Shown here in pieces: positions 42,494 through 52,816 of a stretch of DNA of 64,000 bases (positions are counted from its first letter, which is position 1; every line of letters starts with the position of its first letter). The notes under the pieces are model-generated. The model ran no database searches and was not told the origin of the DNA. It saw only the letters and a program-made list of their open reading frames with translations. This DNA comes from Phymatolithon calcareum (lineage: Eukaryota; Rhodophyta; Florideophyceae; Hapalidiales). The translations under genes and the position numbers were made by a program. Where the stretch lies: NCBI GenBank assembly GCA_977006965.1, contig OZ345353.1:3720001-3784000 (forward strand). Reading direction: 5' to 3'.

Positions 42494-44579
42494 TTACACA
42501 GTGATGCCGTGCTCTTCAAGAGATTCACCTTGCTGATCTGGTGGTAGTGCGAGCAACATGACAAAATTTTCGTGAGTTTGAAGCCCACCCTCCGTCTCAT
42601 TCCTTCCACCGAATATGCGAAAGCTGTATGTGGAGGCTTCCATCGATTCTAATTTCTCGGGAAGCAGAACACCTGTGACATAGAAAAGCTTCGCAAATCC
42701 TCTGATGTACCTTGCTCGAGCTACGCCTCCACGCTTTCGAAGCCTGTCTGCTTTCCGCAAAAGCCTAGGACATGACAGTAGTGCGATCGCTTGAGGGTAG
42801 TTCAGACGACCAAAACGGCTGGATGCTAGGAATGCCGATGCCTTTTCCACTTCGTCTTCTGACAATGGCACATCATTTTCTCTCTGTGGCAATTCGTCTA
42901 GAGAATTGACAGTACTTCTCGTTGCACGGGACGAGATCTTCTCGGTGGAGGATTGAGAACTCCGTCCCAACGTTTCGAGAATGAAACCACTGCGTTCATG
43001 GTGAGGCTATGTTTCTTTGCAAGGTCGTGCACCAGGCCGATGTACGTACTGCGATATGATGAAATGAACCAGAATCCACGTCCAGATGGGGAGATCCTAA
43101 CAAGGGCTCCAAGGATTGCTTGTGGAATTGCTCGAATGACACTTGGACGAAACTCCTTGCCCTCCCGGAGGGTGGCGAATTTGTAGAAGATAACTGCCAA
43201 AACCACATTCACAAGATACATCCCACATACCATTCCCAAGGTTGTGCCCAGAGTACTGACCTCGACGATCTGCGCCCTGTACCAATGTCCAACAACGAAG
43301 ATAGCGCCAGCGTATCCATTGTCCAAATCATAACTCCAGTGGGTTATTTTCGATGGCCCATAAGTAACAAGTCCTCCTTGGTGAACGACAATGTTGTGGT
43401 ACGAATTCGAAAATGCAAAAGCGTACACCGGTGTTAATATTGTCAAAAGAGCCACCAGGACAGAAGCATAAATGCTCTGTGATAGTGGAGCTGGGTAGTT
43501 AACGAGACGGCAATGGTCGCTGGCAGTTCTAACGAGAGTCCAATCATCAATTTGGGGTACGCATCGAGGAGGAGCCCAGTTTTTGACGTTTTCGCGCATC
43601 TTTGAAGCGGCAGAGGACATATTATGGTGGATATGATTACGGTTTGCACAACCAAGAATTCAAGATATATATCGGCCAACTTGCTGCGGTTGGAGAGCAT
43701 AACCGGTGGGGACGGTATCCCTGTGAGAGAAGCGACGGCCTCAAGAAGACGATTTTGTGCGACGCTGGTGATATCATTTAAGATATCCTTGTGCTCTCCG
43801 GCGGTGGCGTTTGTGGCAATTACGATATGCCCTGTCAGAAAGGGAAGTCTATTGAGCAGTGCCGGTTTTCCGGTCTCAATTATGTCCCTTCCTCTCTTTT
43901 CCGGATATTTGTCTCTTCTGGCGGCTTGCTTCAGAGCAGTCCGGAAAGTGCTTTCCATTTGTTCGGTCGAGTAATTCAGGTCGAAGCGTATTATCTCGAT
44001 TCTCAGGCCTTTACGCAACCGTGAACCTTCGTGTACTGTCATATATTGAGAAGCAGTATCTGGCAATGGTGTCCCCTTATCTCGAATTGAACGCTTGAAA
44101 GTGAAATCACGCCAGGTAACCGCGTTCTCTGTGCAGCTTCTGTATATGTCACCTCCACTCCACTGCCTGGCATTAAAATCGCCGATGAGTCCAATCGGAG
44201 ATGAACCGCTTTCAACGTTTTCGTAAAGAATTCGAACGGGGTGTGCAGTGTCGTTACCGGCGTCCAAGCAGACTTTCTGAGTGAGCAATGTCACAGTATT
44301 CTCACCAACGACAAATAATTGCCCATCAACAGTCCTTGAGTGATTCAGGGCCCACTGCCATTCTCCGTTGATGGTGTTGCGCAAGTTAATGGACTTGAGG
44401 TCGGTCGCAAGATCCGGGATGTAGCATGCTGTAGATTTTGAAGAGCGCTGGAGCGATCGCGACACGAGTGATACATGTCTGCACCAGTTTGCGTTTGATG
44501 GGGGGCGGCCCCAAGTCGAGACACATAAAAGCTTCACGAGAAGGCAGAATATGAAGAATTTCGCCGGTGAGGGAGGCAT
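42494..44579 (-). pseudogene. unrecognised multi-pass membrane protein, family copy D (two frameshifts)
   Basis: Duplicate of copy B, with the same three-frame structure: 378 codons from ATG 44,579, then a 240-codon frame to 42,898, then a 158-codon frame to 42,494. The breaks are in the first transmembrane segment (near 43,605) and in the linker near 42,930. The luminal domain differs from copy B at only a handful of residues. As for B, a secreted or single-anchor N-terminal product is the most that could be made from the first frame. Confidence 0.75.
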
Positions 44580-45348
44580 ATGTAGAGTAGCGAGTTCTGG
44601 TGCCCAGTTTCCAGCCCTTCCTCTCCTTCGAGAACAGATAGAATAAGTTCACGAAAAGTATTGAGCTGAACTGAGACGCTCTTAAATGGTCCATTTCCCC
44701 ACCGTTGTCCTTTTTAAGAATTCCGCCAATTCGCCGAAAAAGATGAACAGCCGATGAGGGAAATATTTTTCTTCTCAAATCTTATAATGCGTTGATAACT
44801 TTTAAATAAAAATCTACCTTTCTTCTTCTTCTAAAATCTTAAATACAAGTATGGTGTACCCGAAAGAAGACTTTGTTTGAAAAGTCTTCATTATCAGTAC
44901 AGCTGTACTCGTAGAAACTCACCTATAAAATACTTGAGGACAATAATAGCTCAAAATTTGAGCGTTCTTTCATTATACAGTATATGAAAGAGTAGATTTC
45001 ATTGTTGCGTCAGCTGTATAAGCATTCCCAACGTCCTCGTTGCCCGAATGGTATACAGTAATACAGAAGTACTGGCTTCTCGCACTGTATCTCTCTGAAA
45101 TCCGCTGCACATGTGCCATAGTATCAATGGATGGTGCACCATCAATTGATACTATGATACCTGTCATATTCCACTTATGTAATTTTCCGTTAGGCGAGCG
45201 AACTCGTCTTGGTTGGATATATGATACCAGCAGGTGTACTGGTTCAGCCTTGTTGGTAAATGAAGTACCTGATATGGATTTAGCCAAGCTTTCTCAAGTG
45301 AGCGAGATGACGTAGTCGAATATCAGCCTGATGACAAGCGAAGCCAAG
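44580..45348. other. upstream region of membrane gene D
   Basis: Matches 26,049-26,783. A palindrome at about 45,117-45,158 (catagtatcaat...attgatactatg) is more complete here than in copy 1, which retains only one arm. No gene is seen. Confidence 0.45.
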
Positions 45349-45801
45349 TGTAACAATCGCCGCACTCGCCGAGGTGTCCCGTACCTAAGTTCGTACCTTT
45401 TCGGACATACGCGTTATTTTGCGTCGGGTGCTGACAGGAGCTTCGGTGAATTGATCGACGCCGAAGGGCGCAATAATCAAGCGGTTAATACTGACGGGCG
45501 CGAACCGCGCTCCGTGGGCTCAAGTAAGTGTCGGGCGAATTTGTGCGCGTGCGAGCATGCAGTACGCCACGCATGGCCAGCTCCAGTGGGCGACCGCGCA
45601 TCTGCGCGTGCGTGGAGACAATGGCGGGCAACGGAATGGGCGCGACACAACATTGAGTACTGCCTAGTATTAACTTTACAGTGTTAGAATTGTTAGCTCA
45701 TAAAGGCAGGCCTCTGGCGATCCCGAACTTCGGGTAGAGGCACATCGCCATCAAGTTCTCCCACCACACTTAGCGCGCGCGATCCCCCGGAAATTGCTAC
45801 A
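45349..45801 (+). repeat. 5' LTR
   Basis: 453 bp, TG...CA bounded. It differs from the 3' LTR at ctccagtGgg/Cgg, tcccgAact/Gact and ggaaaTtgc/Gtgc. It should hold the promoter of the element. No confident tRNA primer-binding site follows; a tgg at 45,811 is the nearest candidate. Confidence 0.95.
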
Positions 45802-45866
45802 GTAATTACTGGTTTCTTCGAAGAGACCTTTCCGATTTTGTGCGCGTATTGTTCAAGGCGGCGAGA

Positions 45867-46451
45867 ATGGCGTCTAACGCGAACACTGATAATACCAAGA
45901 ACGCCGACAAGGCCGAAACTATCAAGCAGACAATTGTCGAAACCATTGAGGCTCCGCGTCTGTCCGACATTAGTACTGCCAGCTTCGTCCTGTTCAAGGA
46001 GAAGCGTGAGATTTACGAGCGCGTCATCGCTGAGAAGAATGCCGACACCGTCGTTCACATTCCGCTGACGACGTATCGTAACTCCATATCGAAGCCAATC
46101 TTGCAGCTATTCGTGCTGGCTGACTGGGTCCCTGTCGCAAACATTGAGGATATTACTGAGGACCACCTAAAAGTATGCGTCGCTGAGAAAGCCCGTATTG
46201 ATCCGGCCGACTACGACTTGGCGCGCATCGAACGTGAGCTGCGTGACGTTAAGCTGGATCGCTCATCAGACGATACAGGTCTGCGCAGCCAGGTCTGGCG
46301 CCTCTGCCTCAAGTATATGACGACGCTTGAGAAGGGTGGCTACGATGAATTCGTTGACAAGCAGCCAAAGCTTGCCATCAAGCACATTCTGAAACGTATC
46401 GCACACGGCGGCCTAAAGAAGCGCATGCTACTTACGCTGACGCTGCGCTAG
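45867..46451 (+). CDS. gag-like N-terminal ORF of the Ty3/gypsy element
   Basis: The first ATG in the open frame is at 45,867 (MASNANTDNT), about 65 bp after the LTR. The product is the capsid-like structural part, rich in charged helices, with no strong family motif. It ends at TAG 46,449-46,451 after LTLTLR. Sequence immediately beyond, KELEKDFALFLRELA, stays in the same frame and has the same helical character, so the stop falls inside gag, before the zinc knuckle. Confidence 0.75.
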   Translation: MASNANTDNTKNADKAETIKQTIVETIEAPRLSDISTASFVLFKEKREIYERVIAEKNADTVVHIPLTTYRNSISKPILQLFVLADWVPVANIEDITEDHLKVCVAEKARIDPADYDLARIERELRDVKLDRSSDDTGLRSQVWRLCLKYMTTLEKGGYDEFVDKQPKLAIKHILKRIAHGGLKKRMLLTLTLR

Positions 46452-49400
46452 AAAGAGCTCGAGAAGGACTTTGCCCTATTTCTCCGCGAGCTGGCGAAGG
46501 AGGCCGATGCCGTCGACCGTCAAGAGGTCGCAAGCCGGTGCAAGGTGTACAGTGCCGACTCGGACGATGACAACGTCCTGTCCATTGAAGACGACACTCG
46601 TGGCCGCAATCGTAACCGCGGTACCCGAAAGAATAAGGACAACAATACGTCGGTGCGCAATGACAGCGTCGCTCGAGAGGGAAAGAACAGCGAGGAGAAG
46701 CGCAAACGCAACCGCGATCTCCCCAAGTGTCTGAACCCTCGCTGCAAGAAGCTGCATATCATCAACGACTGTGACATAACCAGCCCGGAGGAGAAAGCCG
46801 AGCTTAAAAAGAAGTATCACAAAACCAAACGCCAGAAACAAACTGAGAAGAAGAAAGACCAGCCCCGTGGCAGAGTTGGTCGCATCGGTGGTGACGGCGC
46901 CGAAGATGGAGATTGTGAAGCAAGCGACAACACGTCTCTATTCTCAGCTACTTTCTGCAATGGCGCCGTCGAGACAGACGTTCTCGCGGACAGCGGATCA
47001 GATGTCACTGTGATCCCTGCCGCTCTGCTCGACGAGATCCGTGCTGCAGATCCGAACATTAACATATCGAACCTTCCAGAACCTATGACCTTTGGAAATA
47101 CTAGCACAGGCGTTCCACCTATCACTTGCCGGCGTATGATTCAGATGGATGCTGAGCTGTGCATCCGGCACGGAGAGAAGCTCATCCTCCGTAATGCTAA
47201 ATGGCTTGTCAGCGACAAACCTCTGAGCAACGCCTATATCGGACGCCATCTTTTGTCCGCACTATGCATAAACAACCGTGTGCTGCTCGCTGCAGCACGT
47301 GACAGGCTTGGTGGCATCGTCAATGTACCCGACATGCTACAGAAAGCCGGCTACAGTGACCACCCATGCGCGTGCCCGGACGGCTCGATCCAAAGCATCT
47401 TGCGTGAGTGCGGTCTGGAGTGGGGAAGTACTTTCCATGGCCACTCTGGTGCCGAGGACGACACGTTGGACGACAGCAACGTGTACATTGATCTCGGCGA
47501 AGATACAAAGGAGGAGCTAGACGAGGCCCTGAACAACATCATCTGTACCGCGAAAGCAAACGGCCTGAGCGAGGCTGGTGTGAATCGCCTGCAAGAACTC
47601 TTGCGCCGTTACCGCAAGGTATTCCGTATTCGTCTAGGGAATTCACCTCCCGCTAAAATTGCACCTATGAAAATTCGCACCGACCCGGGCCGTCGCCCGG
47701 TGAAGGTGAAAGCGCGAAAGTACTCTTCGGAACAGAGAAAGTTCCTGGACAAATATGTTGACACTCTCAAAGACATGGGTTTCTTTATTGAAATGCCAAC
47801 GGCAGAATGGCAGGCCGTCCCACTTCTTGTACCGAAGAAAAATTCGACAGCCAAATTTCGAATGACAGTTAATACCCGTCCTGTCAATGCGGCCACCATC
47901 GTGGAAGCATGGCCCATGCCCCACATGGAGGCCGAGACTAATGACTTCCAAGGCAGTCAATGTTTTGCAAGCCTGGACTTTGTCTCCGGCTATTGGCAAT
48001 TACCGCTGGATCCCGAATCGTGGGGAAAGTGCGGCGTGGTGACGCCCACCGGTGTTGCGGCATGGACAAAAGTGCTACCTGGTCTCTCCAACGCTGTCTC
48101 TCATTTCCAAGCTAACGTTGAGCCATGCTTCGCGGAGCTGTGCGACAACATGAAGGCCTGGCTAGACGACTTCAGCCTCCACGCACCTGACGAGTCTACA
48201 CTTCTCATGAAAATTGAGCGATTTCTATCTATATGCGAAAACAAGAACTTATTCCTCTCTGCCCGCAAGTGCGTGCTGTTTTCAACTTCGCTGCGTTGGT
48301 GCGGACGAGTGATTTCTGCCGATGGTTACACCATGGACCCCGCGCGCCTGTCGGGGCTCAAAGACATGGCGCCTCCCAAAACGGCCGACGAGCTCGCCGA
48401 GTTTATTTACTGCGTCCGCTGGATGAGCGTCACCATCCCCGAGTTTTCAAAGCGCATCACACCACTGGTTTCGGTGCTAGAGGATGCCTACGCAAAGGCC
48501 GGTAAACGAACAAAACGGGCCATCAAAAGCATCACGCTGCAAAGCCTGTCTTGGGGCCCTGACCAAGAACGATCATTCCTGGATTTACAAGACAGCCTCC
48601 GCAACGCTGTTAAAATGTCTTACTGCGACCCGGAAAAAATCCCTTGTGTGTTCACAGATGCATCGAATCGATTCTGGTCCGGTGTCATCACGCAGACTAC
48701 TGCGGAGGACCTGCTAAAGCCTCTTGCTGAACAGCGTCATGAGCCGCTAGCCTTTCTGGGCTCCGAATTCAAGAGTGCACAAGTGTATTGGACTACGTTC
48801 GAGAAAGAGGCATTTGCTATTTATCAAGCATTCGAGCGAATGGACTACTTGCTTCTCGGACAGCACCGCACGCACATCTTCACTGACCACCGGAACCTTC
48901 TATTCATCTTTGCACCTCATGCCCTCGAGCCCGCTCTTGGGCGGCACGTGGTAACGAAGGTTCAGCGCTGGGCTCTCTACCTGTCGCGCTTCTCGTATGC
49001 CATCGAGCACGTCAGCGGTTCCGAAAACGTGTTTGCTGACCTGCTGACGCGATGGGCACGCGGCTATCGCAACGAGCGCCAACATCTCCGCGTGCAGAGT
49101 GTGGTTCTGCAGGATGCAGAACAAGTCATCCCACTACCGACAGACTTCGTGTGGCCGGACTTGGACACATTCCGGTGCGCGCAGAGCATGGCATCTGGAA
49201 ATCGACCGCAGCAGCTGGTATGTGATGAAGGCGACCATCTGTGGAAGCAGACCGGGCGGATCTGGGTACCGGACAACAACCCAGAGCTGCAACTCAAAGT
49301 CCTAGTTGTATCGCACTGCGGAACAATTGGGCACCGAGGTCTGGACGGAACGACAAGCATTGTGAGCGAGGAGTTTTGGTGGCCCGGAATCCGCGAGGCT

Positions 49401-50276
49401 GCCAAGCAGATGGTTCATGGATGTTTACATTGTATTATCACAAGGAGTGGCGCATTGATTCCGCGCCCAATTGGAAGCGCACTACACGGGAAGCGACCGA
49501 ACGAGGTTGTGCACATGGACTACCTGTTCATGGGCCTAGGAGTTGGCGACAAGAAGTACCTGCTCATCATCCGCGACGACTTCTCTTCATACGTATGGCT
49601 CTGGCCGACGGAATCCTGCACTGGCGAGGCCGCGGCAGATGCTTTACTGACATGGCTCGGGTCCTTCGGCAGCATGGAATGGTTGGTGTCGGACCAAGGG
49701 ACTCACTTCAAGAACACCCTCATTCGTGAGCTGACTACTGAGGCTCGCGCGCACCATCACTTCACCACCACGTATTCTCCGTGGGCCAACGGAACCGTCG
49801 AACGAGTTTGCCGAGAGGTCCTCCGCGCCAGCCGAGCGCTTCTCAGCGAGTGGTCTCTCGCCGAAAGGGACTGGCCGGCTGTCAATGAATGTGTACAGAG
49901 CGTTCTGAATCACGCACCTATCCGGCGCCTTGGTCAACGTGCCGGTGCCGCTCCTGGCGTATATCGTACGCCGCTGGAAGTATTTACTGGTCACAAACCA
50001 GTGCGCCCACTCCTACGCGCGATGCCTGCGGCACAATATCAAACTGCGCGTACGGCGGACGAGCTGCACGCGCGTCTCGTATTGGACATCGACTGGACAC
50101 AAGAGGCTTTGGCGGAAATGCATCGAGACGTCACCGGACTCATCACGGCGTCGCGGCGCCGCCAAATTGCGGCACACAACAGACGTACAAACGTGCACGC
50201 CGCCAACTTTTCTATAGGAGATTTCGTTCTTGTGCGCCGCACCGCCGCCGGTGGTCACAAGCTGAGTTTCATCTAG
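46452..50276 (+). CDS. gag C-terminus and pol polyprotein (protease, RT, RNase H, integrase)
   Basis: The frame continues directly from the TAG; the first ATG is at 46,545 (1,243 residues from there). From that Met, a zinc knuckle CLNPRCKKLHIINDC has Cys/His at 62, 67, 71 and 76. The protease active site is LADSGSDVTVIP near 147. RT has FASLDFVSGYWQLPLD and the catalytic WLDD near 543. RNase H has VFTDASN near 697 and TDHRNL. Integrase has an HHCC finger (HCGTIGHRG...CLHC) and catalytic D-D-E in HMDYLFM, VSDQGTHF and NGTVERV. It ends at TAG 50,274-50,276 within the C-terminal beta-barrel, after KLSFI. Except for the two TAGs the polyprotein appears complete. Confidence 0.9.
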   Translation, partial: KELEKDFALFLRELAKEADAVDRQEVASRCKVYSADSDDDNVLSIEDDTRGRNRNRGTRKNKDNNTSVRNDSVAREGKNSEEKRKRNRDLPKCLNPRCKKLHIINDCDITSPEEKAELKKKYHKTKRQKQTEKKKDQPRGRVGRIGGDGAEDGDCEASDNTSLFSATFCNGAVETDVLADSGSDVTVIPAALLDEIRAADPNINISNLPEPMTFGNTSTGVPPITCRRMIQMDAELCIRHGEKLILRNAKWLVSDKPLSNAYIGRHLLSALCINNRVLLAAARDRLGGIVNVPDMLQKAGYSDHPCACPDGSIQSILRECGLEWGSTFHGHSGAEDDTLDDSNVYIDLGEDTKEELDEALNNIICTAKANGLSEAGVNRLQELLRRYRKVFRIRLGNSPPAKIAPMKIRTDPGRRPVKVKARKYSSEQRKFLDKYVDTLKDMGFFIEMPTAEWQAVPLLVPKKNSTAKFRMTVNTRPVNAATIVEAWPMPHMEAETNDFQGSQCFASLDFVSGYWQLPLDPESWGKCGVVTPTGVAAWTKVLPGLSNAVSHFQANVEPCFAELCDNMKAWLDDFSLHAPDESTLLMKIERFLSICENKNLFLSARKCVLFSTSLRWCGRVISADGYTMDPARLSGLKDMAPPKTADELAEFIYCVRWMSVTIPEFSKRITPLVSVLEDAYAKAGKRTKRAIKSITLQSLSWGPDQERSFLDLQDSLRNAVKMSYCDPEKIPCVFTDASNRFWSGVITQTTAEDLLKPLAEQRHEPLAFLGSEFKSAQVYWTTFEKEAFAIYQAFERMDYLLLGQHRTHIFTDHRNLLFIFAPHALEPALGRHVVTKVQRWALYLSRFSYAIEHVSGSENVFADLLTRWARGYRNERQHLRVQSVVLQDAEQVIPLPTDFVWPDLDTFRCAQSMASGNRPQQLVCDEGDHLWKQTGRIWVPDNNPELQLKVLVVSHCGTIGHRGLDGTTSIVSEEFWWPGIREAAKQMVHGCLHCIITRSGALIPRPIGSALHGKRPNEVVHMDYLFMGLGVGDKKYLLIIRDDFSSYVWLWPTESCTGEAAADALLTWLGSFGSMEWLVSDQGTHFKNTLIRELTTEARAHHHFTTTYSPWANGTVERVCREVLRASRALLSEWSLAERDWPAVNECVQSVLNHAPIRRLGQRAGAAPGVYRTPLEVFTGHKPVRPLLRAMPAAQYQTARTADELHARLVLDIDWTQEALAEMHRDVTGLITASRRRQIAAHNRRTNVHAANFSIGDFVLVRRTAAGGHKLSFI

Positions 50277-50669
50277 ACCGGACCACGTCGAGTCGTGGAC
50301 GTCAAGTCGGATCATGTCTACATCGCCGAGAACCTGGTGAATGGAAAGCGCGAAGTCACGCATGCCCGCCGATTGCAACTCTACCGCGCGGATATGGATG
50401 GAAAGCCTGTGTCTCAGCAGCTGTTGCGCGCAGCCAGCCACAATGAATCCCGCTACGAAACTGTTCACGCTCTCCGCGGTATCCGGACAGACGACGACGA
50501 CATCCAGATTCAAGTTGAGTGGGACGGGCTTCCCGACGAGGTGGACCACACCTGGGAACCACTCAAACAGCTCTATGAAGACGTACCAGACCTGCTTGAC
50601 AACTTCCTCCGCAGCTGCGGTAACAAGGTGATCAAGCGACAAGCGCTCGCGCGTCTCAATCTCAACTAA
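50277..50669 (+). CDS. integrase C-terminus with chromodomain
   Basis: The same frame continues after the TAG with TGPRRVVDV, the usual end of the integrase barrel. A chromodomain follows: YETVHALRGIR, IQVEWDGLP, then HTWEPLKQLYED. In chromoviruses this module binds modified histone tails and directs insertion to chromatin. The residue at the TAG is normally Trp in this motif, so a TGG to TAG change is likely. This part is expressed only by readthrough or not at all. Confidence 0.8.
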   Translation, partial: TGPRRVVDVKSDHVYIAENLVNGKREVTHARRLQLYRADMDGKPVSQQLLRAASHNESRYETVHALRGIRTDDDDIQIQVEWDGLPDEVDHTWEPLKQLYEDVPDLLDNFLRSCGNKVIKRQALARLNLN

Positions 50670-50708
50670 TGCCTGATTGCGGTACCCTGGCAACCAGTCA
50701 TGGGGCAC

Positions 50709-51161
50709 TGTAACAATCGCCGCACTCGCCGAGGTGTCCCGTACCTAAGTTCGTACCTTTTCGGACATACGCGTTATTTTGCGTCGGGTGCTGACAGGAG
50801 CTTCGGTGAATTGATCGACGCCGAAGGGCGCAATAATCAAGCGGTTAATACTGACGGGCGCGAACCGCGCTCCGTGGGCTCAAGTAAGTGTCGGGCGAAT
50901 TTGTGCGCGTGCGAGCATGCAGTACGCCACGCATGGCCAGCTCCAGTCGGCGACCGCGCATCTGCGCGTGCGTGGAGACAATGGCGGGCAACGGAATGGG
51001 CGCGACACAACATTGAGTACTGCCTAGTATTAACTTTACAGTGTTAGAATTGTTAGCTCATAAAGGCAGGCCTCTGGCGATCCCGGACTTCGGGTAGAGG
51101 CACATCGCCATCAAGTTCTCCCACCACACTTAGCGCGCGCGATCCCCCGGAAAGTGCTACA
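50709..51161 (+). repeat. 3' LTR
   Basis: 453 bp, the partner of 45,349-45,801. The bases before it (tcatggggcac) are a weak polypurine tract. Confidence 0.95.
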
Positions 51162-51166
51162 CCAAG

Positions 51167-52816
51167 CATTCCGATTGGCCAGATGACTTACAGTAGATGA
51201 TATCAGCGATTGTCCTCCTAGAATCACAGCCAGAAGCAGGATCTTCGGAGGATAATCGGTTCCACGATTGTAGTGCCCAAGGAGTCTATGAATCGATTGG
51301 AACGCAACGTCTCCAGCGTTCGGTATTAGCCGCACTAGCTCGTTCTAGAATTCTTGATAGGTTTCGGTTTTCTTCTTGATGCTTGAGTTCCTTCCCAGTG
51401 AGGAACTCCCAGCAGTATTTTATATCTTTTCTGTTCCGCTGATTTCGTCACCCAACCTGAGTAAACACTTGCGTTCCTAGAGAACACGAAAGAGAACTAT
51501 CACGAAATCAGTCCAATGAATACTACTACAATAAACGCAATAAATGTTGCGTGTCTCGAACAAGTGACGACTGTCGTTGAAGTCCACTTAGAATATCTAG
51601 GTGTCGGACTAGACCCCACCCAATTGCTCGACAATACTCTCATAAAACTGATGACGCACACTTTGAACAGTTTATGTTGGTGCAACATTACTTTCCATTA
51701 TTGGTTGGATTTAAAAATCGACACATCTTCACTTTTTGCAATGCGTGTAGCACTGAAATCTGCCTATTTCATCCATACTCGTCTTTCCACTGACACAGCA
51801 CAGTGGTGTGTATAAGAACAAAATGTCGAAAACGACGTCAAGGCTTTCGATATGTGGTGTATACTGCAAAAAACTTAAGCAATGAACACAGTGATCAGAA
51901 CACGTTTGAGTGTTCAACAACAGACCTTATTCACATATTGAGGACCTAGAATTGCGAGCCAACCACGAGAGCAATGTGCTGTGATAAATCTCCTTCTCTA
52001 TGGCATCAACAATAGCTATAGAGCCAGTGGAATTCAACTCTGTTTGGCAGATTGCACTGGAGGGTTTTTTGCCAGCTGTGAGATTTGGACGGTTGCAATA
52101 ATTGCCCGCTACCGCTGTTGGTGAATCAGATGACCTTCATGTACCTGGTGAATCTACAACTCCTTTGCAAACGCAGGCCTGCAACGTGCATGTCAACGTA
52201 CGCTGCAATTCTTGCGGAGTAAAGCATGCCTACCAGGTGAGGCACCAATTTGATTGCAATTGCGATTATGAGTTGATTATTGTGGCATTATTAACTGCAA
52301 TCATGACTGAATCCGGACATGTGGTAAGATCAGTGTTTGCCACGCTGCTCTGGTAGCTCGCAACAAATACGCACCAGATGGAAGATAAAAAGAGTTAAAA
52401 TTAGATTTGCTATTTGCGTGATTCATGCCTTGGGAACTTGCGTGTAATTGTAGTTGTGATTGCTGGGTCGATCTTTCTAGCAATTAAGGCAGGTTTCGCA
52501 TTGGACGGAGTACGAATGAGCGACGTGGCAGAATTAAAAAATATTTCGCAGGTTCAAGGAGGTCATTTACGATGATGATGTGCATACACATTCCTCACCA
52601 TGTGGTGCGGAATGTCAGAATTTTTGATTCTTAGAAAATACAACTCCCGTTTTCAGACACGAATAGAGATGCTGAATAACTTCTCCATAATGTTGCCCAT
52701 TAGATTTGAATTGCCGTTTTCCGCCCTTGTAAGGGAAGTTGGTTTTGTAAAACAAACCATTACCAATAAAGCTACCTCTTAAAATTGTCTCTCTTCGCCG
52801 CAAAACTGGAGCTGCG
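51167..52816 (+). other. copy 2 spacer with two small unbroken frames
   Basis: The 99-codon frame 51,516-51,815 and the 84-codon frame 52,102-52,356 (with CNVHVNVRCNSCG and DCNCDYELI) are each disrupted in copy 1, by the poly-A insertion and the LINE respectively. No family is recognised for either. The latter is Cys-rich and could be a small zinc-binding protein or exon. The remainder is non-coding. Confidence 0.35.

Larger units (their letters stand above)
45349..51161 (+). mobile_element. Ty3/gypsy chromovirus-type LTR retrotransposon, 5,813 bp
   Basis: The element has two 453-bp LTRs starting TGTAAC and ending CTACA. It is flanked by a 5-bp duplication, ccaag, at 45,344-45,348 and 51,162-51,166. 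The intact target is visible in copy 1 at 26,779-26,783, so insertion followed the segmental duplication. Domain order protease, RT, RNase H, integrase, chromodomain places it among chromoviruses. The LTRs differ at three positions that I could find, indicating a recent insertion. Coding sits in one continuous frame broken by two TAG codons. Confidence 0.95.
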
